Assembly: GCA_902761585.1 (NCBI GenBank)
Contig: CACWKX010000013.1
Span: 1 to 56,070, forward strand
Source: an uncultured Lachnospiraceae bacterium
GTDB taxonomy: Bacteria > Bacillota > Clostridia > Lachnospirales > Lachnospiraceae
Direction: 5' to 3'
DNA length: 56,070 nucleotides
Shown here: positions 25,899 to 34,642 of the stretch, piece after piece
Layout: each line of letters begins with the position of its first letter
Position numbering within the stretch: position 1 is the stretch's first letter
Position numbers and translations under genes: made by a program
Notes under the pieces: model-generated
What the model was told of the DNA's origin: nothing
Databases searched by the model: none
What the model saw: the letters and a program-made list of their open reading frames with translations, nothing else

Positions 25899-28499
25899 AT
25901 GAACATACAGAAATTTACGCAAAAATCCATTGATGCCGTCAATCAGCTTGAAAAGGTCGCTTCTGATTTTGGAAATCAGGAAATCGAGCAGGAGCATCTG
26001 CTGTATGCACTTTTGCATCAGGACCAGTCTCTGATCGCACAGCTGGTATCAAAGATGGGGATCGATGAGCGGCTGTTTGATTATGATCTGACACAGATGA
26101 TTGAGGCACGGCCGAAGGTTTCCGGCGGTCAGGCCTATGTTGGACAGTATCTGAACAAAGCACTTCTTGGCGCAGAGGATGAAGCAAAGAAGATGGGAGA
26201 CAGCTATGTCGCTGTTGAGCATCTGTTTCTCAGCATCTTCGATTTTGCATCTCCATCAATAAGAGCATTTTTCCAGAAGGAGAATGTCACGAGAGAGAAA
26301 TTTCTCCAGGCATTGTCGACTGTCCGGGGTAACCAGGTCGTCAATACAGATACACCGGAAGACACCTACGACGCTCTGGCAAAGTATGGGACGGAACTTG
26401 TCGCGAAGGCAAAGCAGCAGAAGATGGATCCGATCATTGGCCGCGATGATGAGATTCGGAATGTCATTCGGATTCTCTCGAGAAAGACAAAGAACAACCC
26501 GGTCCTGATTGGTGAGCCTGGCGTAGGCAAGACAGCGGTCGTAGAAGGGCTGGCCGAGCGAATTGCAAGAGAGGATGTCCCGGATTCTCTGAAAAACAAG
26601 AAAATCTTTTCACTTGATATGGGAGCCCTCGTGGCAGGGGCCAAGTACAGAGGCGAGTTTGAGGAACGGCTGAAATCGGTGCTGAACGAGGTGTCAAAAA
26701 GTGAGGGAGAGATTATTCTCTTTATCGATGAGCTGCATCTGATCGTCGGGGCAGGCAAGACCGATGGCGCTATGGATGCCGGAAACATGCTGAAGCCAAT
26801 GCTCGCAAGAGGTGAACTTCACTGCATCGGTGCGACAACGCTTGATGAGTATCGGAAGTACATCGAGAAGGATGCCGCACTGGCAAGACGTTTCCAGCCT
26901 GTGATGGTGGATGAACCGACCGTGGAGGATACCATTTCTATTCTGAGAGGACTCAAGGAACGGTACGAGGTTTATCATCATGTGAAGATCACAGATGGTG
27001 CGCTCGTTGCGGCAGCAACGCTTTCGCACCGATATATCTCTGACCGGTTCCTTCCGGACAAAGCCATCGATCTGGTCGATGAGGCCTGCGCCCAGATCAA
27101 GACAGAGATGGATTCCCTTCCGTCCGAACTGGATGAAATGAACCGGCGCATCATGCAGATGCAGATTGAGGAGACCGCACTGAAGAAGGAGACAGACAAT
27201 GCTTCAAAGGAGCGTCTGGCAAATCTTCAGAAGGAGCTGGCGGATCTGCAGGAGAAGTTCAAGGCTGAGAAGGCACAGTGGGAGAACGAGAAGGCAGTGG
27301 TCAGCCGCCGCAGTCAGCTGCGCGAACAGATCGAGCAGATTGGCAAGCAGATTGAGGCAGCCAAACAGAGATCTGACCTGAATGAAGCAGCACGCTTGCA
27401 GTATGGGGAACTTCCGAAGCTGAAAGCGGAGCTTGACAAGGAGGAGGACAGCCTGAAAAAGAAGGATTTGTCCCTTGTTCATGAGGCGGTAACGGAGGAT
27501 GAGATTGCCCGGGTGGTCAGCAGGTGGACCGGTATTCCGGTTGCAAAGCTGAACCAGGGCGAACGGCAGAAGATATTACAGCTCGGGGATAAACTTCATG
27601 AACGTGTCATCGGTCAGGATGAGGCGGTGACAAAGGTTGTGGACGCGATTCTCAGATCCAAAGCCGGAATCAAGGATCCGACCCGCCCGATCGGCTCCTT
27701 CCTGTTCCTCGGCCCGACCGGCGTCGGGAAGACAGAGCTTGCGAAAGCACTCGCACAGAATCTGTTTGATGACGAGAACAATATGGTGCGGATCGATATG
27801 AGCGAGTACATGGAGAAGTTCTCTGTGTCCCGGCTGATCGGTGCGCCTCCGGGATATGTCGGGTATGATGAGGGCGGACAGCTGACAGAGGCAGTGAGAC
27901 GCCATCCGTACTCGGTTGTCTTGTTCGATGAAATTGAGAAGGCACACCCTGATGTCTTCAACATTCTCCTTCAGGTTCTGGACGATGGACGAATCACGGA
28001 TTCACAGGGCAGGACGGTCGACTTCAAGAATACGATCCTGATCATGACTTCGAACATCGGGTCGCAATATCTTCTCAATGGGATTGAGAAGAATGGCGGA
28101 ATATCGGAGACGGTCCGGTCAGAGGTGGATTCAGAGCTGAAGGCACACTTCAGACCGGAGTTTTTGAACAGGCTGGATGAGATTATTCTTTTCCATCCGC
28201 TGTCGAAGGAAAATATTGGTGGGATTATAGACCTGATGATGATGGAACTGAACCGCAGGTTAAAGAGCCAGGGGATAACGCTGAAGCTGACAGACGCAGC
28301 AAAGCAGTCTGTCATAGAAGGCGGATATGATCCGGCGTTTGGCGCTCGTCCGCTTCGCAGGTATCTGCAGAAGAATGTAGAGACACTTGCTGCAAAGCTG
28401 ATCCTCCAGGGCGATGTGCTGGACGGGGATACCATCCTTGTAGATGCAAGGGATGGGAAGCTCAGTGCAGGCGTTGTACACGCTGACAAAGAAGATTGA
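25899..28499 (+). CDS. clpB: ATP-dependent disaggregase ClpB
   Basis: An 866-residue Hsp104-type AAA+ chaperone that pulls apart protein aggregates with DnaK. Domains in order: N-terminal Clp repeat (1-145), first AAA+ with GEPGVGKT (about 206-213), the coiled-coil M-domain (about 400-520, rich in K, E and Q), second AAA+ with GPTGVGKT (about 606-613) and a C-terminal D2-small domain. The M-domain separates it from ClpC. It has its own promoter and CIRCE element. Confidence 0.96.
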   Translation: MNIQKFTQKSIDAVNQLEKVASDFGNQEIEQEHLLYALLHQDQSLIAQLVSKMGIDERLFDYDLTQMIEARPKVSGGQAYVGQYLNKALLGAEDEAKKMGDSYVAVEHLFLSIFDFASPSIRAFFQKENVTREKFLQALSTVRGNQVVNTDTPEDTYDALAKYGTELVAKAKQQKMDPIIGRDDEIRNVIRILSRKTKNNPVLIGEPGVGKTAVVEGLAERIAREDVPDSLKNKKIFSLDMGALVAGAKYRGEFEERLKSVLNEVSKSEGEIILFIDELHLIVGAGKTDGAMDAGNMLKPMLARGELHCIGATTLDEYRKYIEKDAALARRFQPVMVDEPTVEDTISILRGLKERYEVYHHVKITDGALVAAATLSHRYISDRFLPDKAIDLVDEACAQIKTEMDSLPSELDEMNRRIMQMQIEETALKKETDNASKERLANLQKELADLQEKFKAEKAQWENEKAVVSRRSQLREQIEQIGKQIEAAKQRSDLNEAARLQYGELPKLKAELDKEEDSLKKKDLSLVHEAVTEDEIARVVSRWTGIPVAKLNQGERQKILQLGDKLHERVIGQDEAVTKVVDAILRSKAGIKDPTRPIGSFLFLGPTGVGKTELAKALAQNLFDDENNMVRIDMSEYMEKFSVSRLIGAPPGYVGYDEGGQLTEAVRRHPYSVVLFDEIEKAHPDVFNILLQVLDDGRITDSQGRTVDFKNTILIMTSNIGSQYLLNGIEKNGGISETVRSEVDSELKAHFRPEFLNRLDEIILFHPLSKENIGGIIDLMMMELNRRLKSQGITLKLTDAAKQSVIEGGYDPAFGARPLRRYLQKNVETLAAKLILQGDVLDGDTILVDARDGKLSAGVVHADKED

Positions 28500-28517
28500 A
28501 ACAGGAATGGTGAAGGA

Positions 28518-28558
28518 GGCTGAAGAACCGGGGATTGCTGTTCACCGGTTCTTCAGCC
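28518..28558. terminator. Long perfect hairpin between convergent clpB and ABC permease genes
   Basis: GGCTGAAGAACCG (28518-28530) pairs with CGGTTCTTCAGCC (28546-28558) around a loop of about 14 bases. Neither strand has a good T-run after it. Its right arm is also the last codons of the permease gene. Probably a shared, bidirectional end structure. Confidence 0.55.
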
Positions 28559-29774
28559 AGTCGATGAGGACAGACGCTCCGGAAGTGATCGCCGCATAGA
28601 GAGCAAGTGGAAGGAGCGTCGACGTTCCATGAAGTGATCTGAGATAAAAGGCTGTCGGAAGAGCCGCCTGCAGAGCCGGGATGATCTGAAGGTCAAAAAA
28701 GACCGGTGTCAGGAAAAGGCAGCCCATTACGATGATGGGGATAGATGCGGAGAAAAGCGTCATCTTCCCTGTTAGCACGCGGACCAGATTGCTGAACCCG
28801 CAGACTGCAGGCAGGTAGAGAAGGAACGGTGCCAGCTCTGACAGGCCGGATCCGACTCCGGAGACGGACAGTGCGATGAAGACAAAGAGTCCTCCATCCA
28901 GAATCGGGATCAGAAGATACAGGTAGTGAAGCCAGGGCCTGAGCGAGGGGGACAGCCACACGAAAAGCTGCCGCTGGTTATCCTGCATCAGAAAGAGACA
29001 GGCGGCGAAGCAGATCAGGATCAGTGTGATCGCAAGAAGGCCTCTCAGCGGGGACAGATAGTAGGCGTTGAGTTCCTGGTCCTGAATCAGGTCGCCATTG
29101 AGATAGGAGAGCTGGAAAAAATTTCCGGTCACCGTGGAATCCGAAAGCGCTCTGTCAAGCCAGGCATCTCTCTTCTCCTTATCGGCCGAAAAACCCTCTG
29201 CATGGACATCCATCCATGCTTTCAGAATATATCTTTCAATTTCCGGATAAAGTTTCCCGAATAATTGTTCTTTTTCCATCTTCGTTACGATGTCATTGCT
29301 GCCGCAGATGACGCGAATCGCGTTTTTTTGCATCCCTTTTTTGTCAACTGCCTCAGAATCGGAAGCCCCGAAGGCCTGCCCGAGGATGCTGAGTGCGCCT
29401 CCTGTATCCGAGACAGGTACAGCAGCAAAGGCTGAAAACAGAGCAGAAAGATCCTTTGGAAACAGAAAGCCGAGGCGGACATCTCCATCGTATACGGCTT
29501 GCCTGAGTTGTTTTTCATTATGATACCGGATATAACGGACTGTGCTGCTCTGATCAGGATGTGTCAGCTGAGCGATCACCCGGGATGTCAGTTCATCCTC
29601 CGTCTGGCCGGCGCAGACCCCGACAGACAGCAGTGTCGTATTCTCACCGGGAATCCGGCGTGCCAGCAGGGCGGTCAGTGGGATCAGGCACAGAAGAAAA
29701 AGAAACAGCGGTTTTTTCAGAAAGCGGCGGTTCAAAAGGAATGACCAGAGGAAAAATTTTTTGATAGATCTCAT
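28542..29774 (-). CDS. ABC-2 type transporter permease (second subunit)
   Basis: A 410-residue membrane protein: one N-terminal membrane segment (about 17-37), an outside domain of about 170 residues, then five or six hydrophobic segments (about 225-405). This is the layout of ABC-2 exporters of the YhgE/DrrB kind. The ATG at 29774 overlaps the stop of the first permease (ATGA) and has GGAG upstream; the ORF's earlier ATG at 29786 lies inside that gene. The transported molecule is not known. It forms an operon with the permease and ATPase genes upstream. Confidence 0.82.
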   Translation of the reverse strand: MRSIKKFFLWSFLLNRRFLKKPLFLFLLCLIPLTALLARRIPGENTTLLSVGVCAGQTEDELTSRVIAQLTHPDQSSTVRYIRYHNEKQLRQAVYDGDVRLGFLFPKDLSALFSAFAAVPVSDTGGALSILGQAFGASDSEAVDKKGMQKNAIRVICGSNDIVTKMEKEQLFGKLYPEIERYILKAWMDVHAEGFSADKEKRDAWLDRALSDSTVTGNFFQLSYLNGDLIQDQELNAYYLSPLRGLLAITLILICFAACLFLMQDNQRQLFVWLSPSLRPWLHYLYLLIPILDGGLFVFIALSVSGVGSGLSELAPFLLYLPAVCGFSNLVRVLTGKMTLFSASIPIIVMGCLFLTPVFFDLQIIPALQAALPTAFYLRSLHGTSTLLPLALYAAITSGASVLIDWLKNR

Positions 29775-31045
29775 GCGTGACTCCATGACAATTTCTTCTT
29801 TCTCAGACAGGCTGCAAGCAGGATAAAAACGATGGCCTCTGCCAGAAGGTACACAAGCGGAAGCAGCACACTGTTTCCCCGGATCAGACTTTTTCGGAGA
29901 TAAAGCATCGCCTGCCCGGTGGGCAGATAGGGCGACAGCATCCGGATGGCTGACGGAAGGCTGGAGAGCGGATAGAAGACGCCGGAGAGGTAAGCCAGCA
30001 GAATCGATGCCAGAAACTGAAGCAGAACGCCGGAGATAAGACTGTCGGCGAGTTCATAGAGAAACAGATCCAGTGCAGCTGCCGTCAGGATGACAGGAAA
30101 TGCCTTCAGGGAGAAGAAAAGGTAGTTCCGGAGAAATCCACGCGTCCCGCTGCTCAGCTCTGAGAAGACAATTGGCATTCTTGAAAGCCCCAGCCCGCTG
30201 GCAGGCATGAAGACCACCCCTAACAGCAGCATGAACAGAACCAGGGACAGATATTCAGATACAATCTGACTGAATGCATGAAATCCCCGGATATGAAGCA
30301 GGACCTCGATGGAATGATCGGTGCGTATATAGTTACCGGCACACATGACACCTGTCAGGAGCACGAGCAGAAGAAACATGGCACAGAGATAATAGCTTTC
30401 AATTGTGAGTGTCCCTGCCGTTTTCATTCGCCGGAGTGTGAACATCTGGCTGCGCGAAAGCAGCTTCCGGATACTCCGATAGAGCAGGTCCGTCTGGGCA
30501 TCTGAGATGTCCTCCGCACTGGTGACACCTGAAGCTGTATAAAAGTCTGCGAGCGCATAGGAGGCCGATTCCATTTGACCGATTATAACGGAGACACAGG
30601 CCGATAGCTCGCGAATCAGAAGGGGCTCCAGCGATGCGCCTGAATCCGGCAGGATCAGCGTCATTTTAGATGAGACGTCTCCACTCAACAGTTTGTCGGT
30701 AAGTCCCTCAGGGATGATAATCACGGCACTCAGTTTTCCTTTTTTTAAAGAAGCAAGGGCGTCTTCATGGCTGAGCTGCTGAAAGCGGACTGCAACCTTG
30801 GACGGATCCAGATTCTGGAGCAGCCGGATTCCCATTTTCAGATAGGGGGATGAGTCGGAGCCGACAATTCCGATGGCTGCCTTGCTGTCCTCATCTCCGG
30901 TCATCGTATTAGCTGCTTTCGAGGACTGAAGATAGAGCATGGCACCCAGGATCAAAGCCAGCAGAAAGGTCATCAGCAGCATGGCAGGATAGGTACGGAG
31001 AACTTTTTTCATCTGGAGTTCAGTATAGATAATCAGTTGTCTCAT
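29771..31045 (-). CDS. ABC-2 type transporter permease (first subunit)
   Basis: A 424-residue membrane protein with the same layout as its neighbour: a membrane segment at about 18-38, an outside domain (about 40-210) with the LKKGKLSAVIIIPEG pattern seen in ABC2_membrane_3 proteins, and six hydrophobic segments to the C-terminus. I choose the ATG at 31045, 8 bases after GGAAG; a GTG at 31054 overlaps that site. Two different permeases plus one ATPase suggest a heterodimeric exporter. Confidence 0.83.
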   Translation of the reverse strand: MRQLIIYTELQMKKVLRTYPAMLLMTFLLALILGAMLYLQSSKAANTMTGDEDSKAAIGIVGSDSSPYLKMGIRLLQNLDPSKVAVRFQQLSHEDALASLKKGKLSAVIIIPEGLTDKLLSGDVSSKMTLILPDSGASLEPLLIRELSACVSVIIGQMESASYALADFYTASGVTSAEDISDAQTDLLYRSIRKLLSRSQMFTLRRMKTAGTLTIESYYLCAMFLLLVLLTGVMCAGNYIRTDHSIEVLLHIRGFHAFSQIVSEYLSLVLFMLLLGVVFMPASGLGLSRMPIVFSELSSGTRGFLRNYLFFSLKAFPVILTAAALDLFLYELADSLISGVLLQFLASILLAYLSGVFYPLSSLPSAIRMLSPYLPTGQAMLYLRKSLIRGNSVLLPLVYLLAEAIVFILLAACLRKKKLSWSHA

Positions 31046-31060
31046 GAGTTTCACTTCCGG

Positions 31061-31753
31061 TCAGAGTGCATGAACCAGCTTGCCGATGTCGCCGTCAAAT
31101 GTATATGGTTTCAGAGTGCCATCCTTCAGAATGAAGGTCCTGGAGCAGGAGACAATTTCCTGGATCTCATGGGAGGCCATGATGACAATGCCGCCCTGTC
31201 TGCAGAATCCCTGCAGGTAGTCGAGAATGACCTCCTTGCAGACCAAATCCAGCGCCGCGCCTGGTTCATCCAGGATCAGAATCTGTGGGTGATTGGCAAC
31301 GGCACAGCCGATGGAAACTCTTTTTTTCATGCCCCCGGATAGCTTCAGGACCTGACGATTCAGAAAGTCTTGAACCTGCAGGTCTCTTAATACACCGGAC
31401 TTCAGCTCCTGCGAAAGGGTGTCACTGCCGCCAGGGTACCACAGGCGCAGGTTGTCTTTGACAGACAGTTCCTCAAGGAGCGGCGTAGTCTGGGGAACAT
31501 AGCCGATAACATGCGAACGGAGAACAGGACGGCGGAGAAGATCGCCGGTCTCCGGGAGGGAGGATCCATCAAGAAGGAATTCACCTTCATCAGCCTTCAG
31601 CGCACCTGCTAGGATTCCAAGCAGTGTGGACTTTCCGCAGCCATTCTCGCCAAGAATGCCGATCGCGGTTCCTGAGGATGCGGAGAACGTAATATCCTTC
31701 AGAACTTCTTTGTGCCGGTAGCTTTTTCGGATGTGGGATATCTGGATTTTCAT
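31061..31753 (-). CDS. ABC transporter ATP-binding protein
   Basis: A 230-residue ATPase. Seen: Walker A GENGCGKST (about 35-43), Q-loop VPQTTP, signature LSGGMKKRVSIG, Walker B ILILDEPGAALD and the switch histidine in MASHE. It is followed by the two permease genes and powers that exporter. The first start codon has GAGG upstream. It diverges from the secreted-protein gene at 31940. Two-component or peptide-bacteriocin genes, which often sit next to such exporters, are not seen. Confidence 0.92.
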   Translation of the reverse strand: MKIQISHIRKSYRHKEVLKDITFSASSGTAIGILGENGCGKSTLLGILAGALKADEGEFLLDGSSLPETGDLLRRPVLRSHVIGYVPQTTPLLEELSVKDNLRLWYPGGSDTLSQELKSGVLRDLQVQDFLNRQVLKLSGGMKKRVSIGCAVANHPQILILDEPGAALDLVCKEVILDYLQGFCRQGGIVIMASHEIQEIVSCSRTFILKDGTLKPYTFDGDIGKLVHAL

Positions 31754-31883
31754 ATATGCCTCAGTGACGGTCTCTCAGTAAACTGTGTCTCTCCTACTTT
31801 AACATAGAAGGAACAGGGGTGCACGCAGGAAAAATGATTTTATCTGTGACAGAATCGTGGGTAAATGTTGGGCACTCTTACAG

Positions 31884-31912
31884 TTGTAATCCCTGAGTAA
31901 GTCTGATATATT
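31884..31912 (+). promoter_or_regulatory. Predicted promoter of the secreted-protein gene
   Basis: TTGTAA (31884-31889), a 17-base spacer and TATATT (31907-31912). The leader is about 20 bases and carries AAGGAGG before the ATG at 31940. Confidence 0.55.
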
Positions 31913-31939
31913 GGTCGTACTCATCAAGGAGGCAGGTAT

Positions 31940-33658
31940 ATGAAACACAGACGCAGATTGTTCTGGGCATATGCGCTTGCAGCGGTGATTGCCCTGTCAT
32001 TTGTTCTTCCGGCAGCCATTGCATCACAGCCGGATTCAGAATCACAGCCGGGAGATTCCATAGAAAGCACGGAAGGATCCGCAGCAGGGAACGAGACGGA
32101 AACGGAAGCGCTCTCCCAGGCGATCGGGCAGATTTTATCCAGGGGATATGATCTCTCGCTCAATGTCAGCTTTGAGGAGCCAATGCGGGAAGTCATCTCC
32201 GATGCAGCGAAGGGCTTTGATATGTCCTGGGCAAAGGAAGCGGCCCTCACAGGGACATCCTCCGGGAACGACGACGGAGGCATTGATGCATCCGGTACGC
32301 TTTCGCTCAACGGAACCGATCTTTATGATGGACGCATATCTGTTGACCTGAATGACCAGATTGTCTATCTGGTCTGTCCGCAGTTTCGGAAGACGCCGTT
32401 TGCCGTCGACCTGAAGAAGCTGGCGTCAGCAGCTCAGGATGCTGCTGCTCAAACGGCAGGAAAAAGTACCGCTGGTAAGAAGGCTGTGAAAGCTGCCGGG
32501 AACTTCAAGACCAGCTATGTGAAGCTTCTCCAGGAGGGAACGGATCTGGTGAACGGTATTCGGCCAGAGGAGCTGGAGGCCTTTTCGAAGCGTTATGCGG
32601 ATGTGTTCACACAGAATGCGGAACAGGTTGACCATGAGAATGTGACCATCACAGCGGGGGCGCTTTCCGAGGCAATCAATACACACACCATCACAGTCGA
32701 TCAGGATGCAATGTCGAAGATCCTCTCTGCCAGCCGGGATACGCTTGCAGACGACAATCTGGTACGGAAGATATTGAAGAGCGACTTTGCAGTGGATGTC
32801 GCGAACGCGATCGTGACGGCAGTCAAATCAGATGGGCTGTTTGATCAGGAGTCGCTGTACAAGGGGTATCAGGGCTTATTAAAAAAGGCGGATGAGGGGG
32901 TTCTCTCGAAAGTCCCGGGCTTTTCTCTGACGTATGGAATGGATGGCGATAGTCGGCTTGCAAGCCTTGATCTGAGTCTGCTTTATTCAGGCGTAGAGGT
33001 AAATCTGTTTACATTAAAGATGCTGGTGCATGATACGCATGCGGCGATTCAGTTCGATCTCGGAACGCTTGTATCTGCACTTGCGGCATCAAAGTTTGGC
33101 GGAGACGCAAACGGAGAGACCGGGATCCTCCTGGAGGCTGATACGGAAGAAAATCAGTTCAATGGCACGGCTTCCCTCACAGTCGCGGGTCAGTTGCTGG
33201 GCCAGCTGGAGGCAAAGGATTTTGCGATTGATGACGCAGAACAGGGAAAACTGAACGGAAGTCTTTCCCTCACAGTCGGCGAAGTCGTTTTCGAAGCAGT
33301 GCTTTCCAGCCAGAAGGCAGGTGCAGTCAGGCTGACAGGACGGTATAATGGGACTGACTATCTGACTGTCAGTGCCAGTGCAGCCGCAACGGACCATGCA
33401 AAGGTCAAAAAAATAAACCGGAAAAAGGCAATGGAAGTGTATAATCAGTCAACCTGGGATGCGTATATCAAGGACGCAAAGTTGACGAAGATGATCAGAA
33501 AACTGACATCAGGCGGTGTCCCTGACAGCATTATTGATTCACTGACCAGTGGGGAAGCCGTGACAGAGAAATCAAGAGAGAACACAGTTGAGCGTGATGG
33601 CACCGGTGAGTTGGAGAATGGTGAAGTCGGCGGTGCGGATATTGGACATGATAAGTAA
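31940..33658 (+). CDS. Secreted protein of unknown family
   Basis: 572 residues. A signal peptide is clear: MKHRRR, a hydrophobic core to about residue 27 and AIAS before a serine- and glutamate-rich spacer; there is no lipobox cysteine. The mature part alternates helical stretches (about 150-330) and beta-rich repeats with similar phrases, NGTASLTVAGQLLGQL and NGSLSLTVGEVVFEAV (about 410-460), suggesting a duplicated beta structure. No anchor is seen at the C-terminus, which is acidic. It stands divergent from an ABC exporter. I do not recognise a family and propose no function. Confidence 0.8.
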   Translation: MKHRRRLFWAYALAAVIALSFVLPAAIASQPDSESQPGDSIESTEGSAAGNETETEALSQAIGQILSRGYDLSLNVSFEEPMREVISDAAKGFDMSWAKEAALTGTSSGNDDGGIDASGTLSLNGTDLYDGRISVDLNDQIVYLVCPQFRKTPFAVDLKKLASAAQDAAAQTAGKSTAGKKAVKAAGNFKTSYVKLLQEGTDLVNGIRPEELEAFSKRYADVFTQNAEQVDHENVTITAGALSEAINTHTITVDQDAMSKILSASRDTLADDNLVRKILKSDFAVDVANAIVTAVKSDGLFDQESLYKGYQGLLKKADEGVLSKVPGFSLTYGMDGDSRLASLDLSLLYSGVEVNLFTLKMLVHDTHAAIQFDLGTLVSALAASKFGGDANGETGILLEADTEENQFNGTASLTVAGQLLGQLEAKDFAIDDAEQGKLNGSLSLTVGEVVFEAVLSSQKAGAVRLTGRYNGTDYLTVSASAAATDHAKVKKINRKKAMEVYNQSTWDAYIKDAKLTKMIRKLTSGGVPDSIIDSLTSGEAVTEKSRENTVERDGTGELENGEVGGADIGHDK

Positions 33659-33681
33659 CTGCAAAAAAACAGAATGAAAAT

Positions 33682-33729
33682 GAATAAAAGAAGGGGCATC
33701 AGGATTTGTTCAAATCCCGATGCCCCTTC
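33682..33729 (-). terminator. Minus-strand terminator of the flavodoxin gene
   Basis: AAGGGGCATC (33691-33700) pairs with GATGCCCCTT (33719-33728), with further pairing of GGATTTG and CAAATCC inside. Read on the minus strand it is followed by CTTTTATTC. It may also help to end the plus-strand secreted-protein gene. Confidence 0.8.
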
Positions 33730-33744
33730 CTGTATGGAACTGTA

Positions 33745-34230
33745 TTATTCTGCCCATGCAAGGCAAAACTCTTCAAGCTTCTGCTTTGTCTTGTCTGGAT
33801 CCTTCAGCGGATTGACAAGGCTGGTGGTGACGCTGACAGTGTTGTCTCGCCCGACAAAATGCCGGATGCGGTCGATCATTCTGTCTGCTTTCCCCGATGC
33901 GGAGCAAGCGCAGATGACAACCTCTTTTCCGGAAAAAGATTCCTTGTTCAGAAAGGTTTCCATTGCCGGCGGACAGGTGCCAGCCCATACCGGGGAGGCG
34001 ATGACAATCGTTTCATAGTCTTCAAGACGATGCCTAAGCCGCTTGATTCTGGGTTTATAATGAATGAGCGCCTGGAAACCTCCTGCAGCGAGCTTGCGGA
34101 ATCCCTTCCGGACAGGTTCATGTTCCGGGATCAGCTGCTCCAGATCGGCACCGGTGATGTCTTTGATCTGGTTGGCAGCGAGTTCTGTATTCCCGTCAAG
34201 CGAATAGTAGACGACAAGAATTTTACTCAT
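33745..34230 (-). CDS. Flavodoxin family protein
   Basis: 161 residues with the flavodoxin fold: KILVVYYSLDGNTELAAN at the N-terminus (phosphate-binding loop SLDGNT), and ASPVWAGTCPPAMETFL for the FMN ring. It is likely a small electron carrier or FMN-dependent oxidoreductase. An earlier in-frame start at 34260 adds ten unrelated residues; GGAAAGGA upstream of the ATG at 34230 supports the later start. It follows the DUF4250 gene by 34 bases on the same strand and shares its promoter. Confidence 0.88.
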   Translation of the reverse strand: MSKILVVYYSLDGNTELAANQIKDITGADLEQLIPEHEPVRKGFRKLAAGGFQALIHYKPRIKRLRHRLEDYETIVIASPVWAGTCPPAMETFLNKESFSGKEVVICACSASGKADRMIDRIRHFVGRDNTVSVTTSLVNPLKDPDKTKQKLEEFCLAWAE

Positions 34231-34264
34231 ACGCAAATCCTTTCCATGTACAGTGAGCATGAAT

Positions 34265-34444
34265 TCAGCAGAAACGGTTCAGCCTCGCATCGTATCTGTA
34301 ATCGATCGAGCGCAATTTGTCTTCAACCGTTTTTCTGTCAGCCCCGTGATTCTTGCAGAAGGCATCAAGGCTATGGTAACAGTCTCTCAGCTCGGTATTG
34401 ACAAAGCTGAGAAGAATCATCGGACTTTCCGGAAGATCACCCAT
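34265..34444 (-). CDS. DUF4250 family small protein
   Basis: A 59-residue protein, easily missed because of its length. It begins MGDLPESPMILLSFVNTEL and contains RDCYHSLDAFC and SIDYRYD, matching the DUF4250 pattern (MLLSxxNTxLRDxYxxLD ... IDYxY) known from Clostridia. AGGAG lies 7 bases before the ATG. The function is unknown. It has its own promoter at 34505-34533 and is followed by the flavodoxin gene. Confidence 0.85.
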   Translation of the reverse strand: MGDLPESPMILLSFVNTELRDCYHSLDAFCKNHGADRKTVEDKLRSIDYRYDARLNRFC

Positions 34445-34504
34445 ATGTATTCTCCTACTTTTTATAGAAAGGTTGTCTGAAATATGATTGCACAGCCATG
34501 AAGT

Positions 34505-34533
34505 ATTATAGAGGGATTGAGTCGCTCCGTCAA
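34505..34533 (-). promoter_or_regulatory. Predicted promoter of the DUF4250-flavodoxin unit
   Basis: On the minus strand TTGACG (34533-34528), a 17-base spacer and a perfect TATAAT (34510-34505). The leader is about 55 bases. Confidence 0.7.
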
Positions 34534-34544
34534 TTGGCCCATTC

Positions 34545-34573
34545 TTGTCAATCGAAGGAGTGGCTGATATACT
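34545..34573 (+). promoter_or_regulatory. Predicted promoter of the membrane-protein/rarA/argS unit
   Basis: TTGTCA (34545-34550), a 17-base spacer and TATACT (34568-34573). Its -35 lies 11 bases from the -35 of the divergent promoter, so the two may compete or share a regulator. Confidence 0.65.
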
Positions 34574-34642
34574 TGGGAGAACAGACCGAAGGTTGATTCC
34601 AGCCGTTTTGGCTGGTTCACAGGGACATTGTCAGGAGGCATT

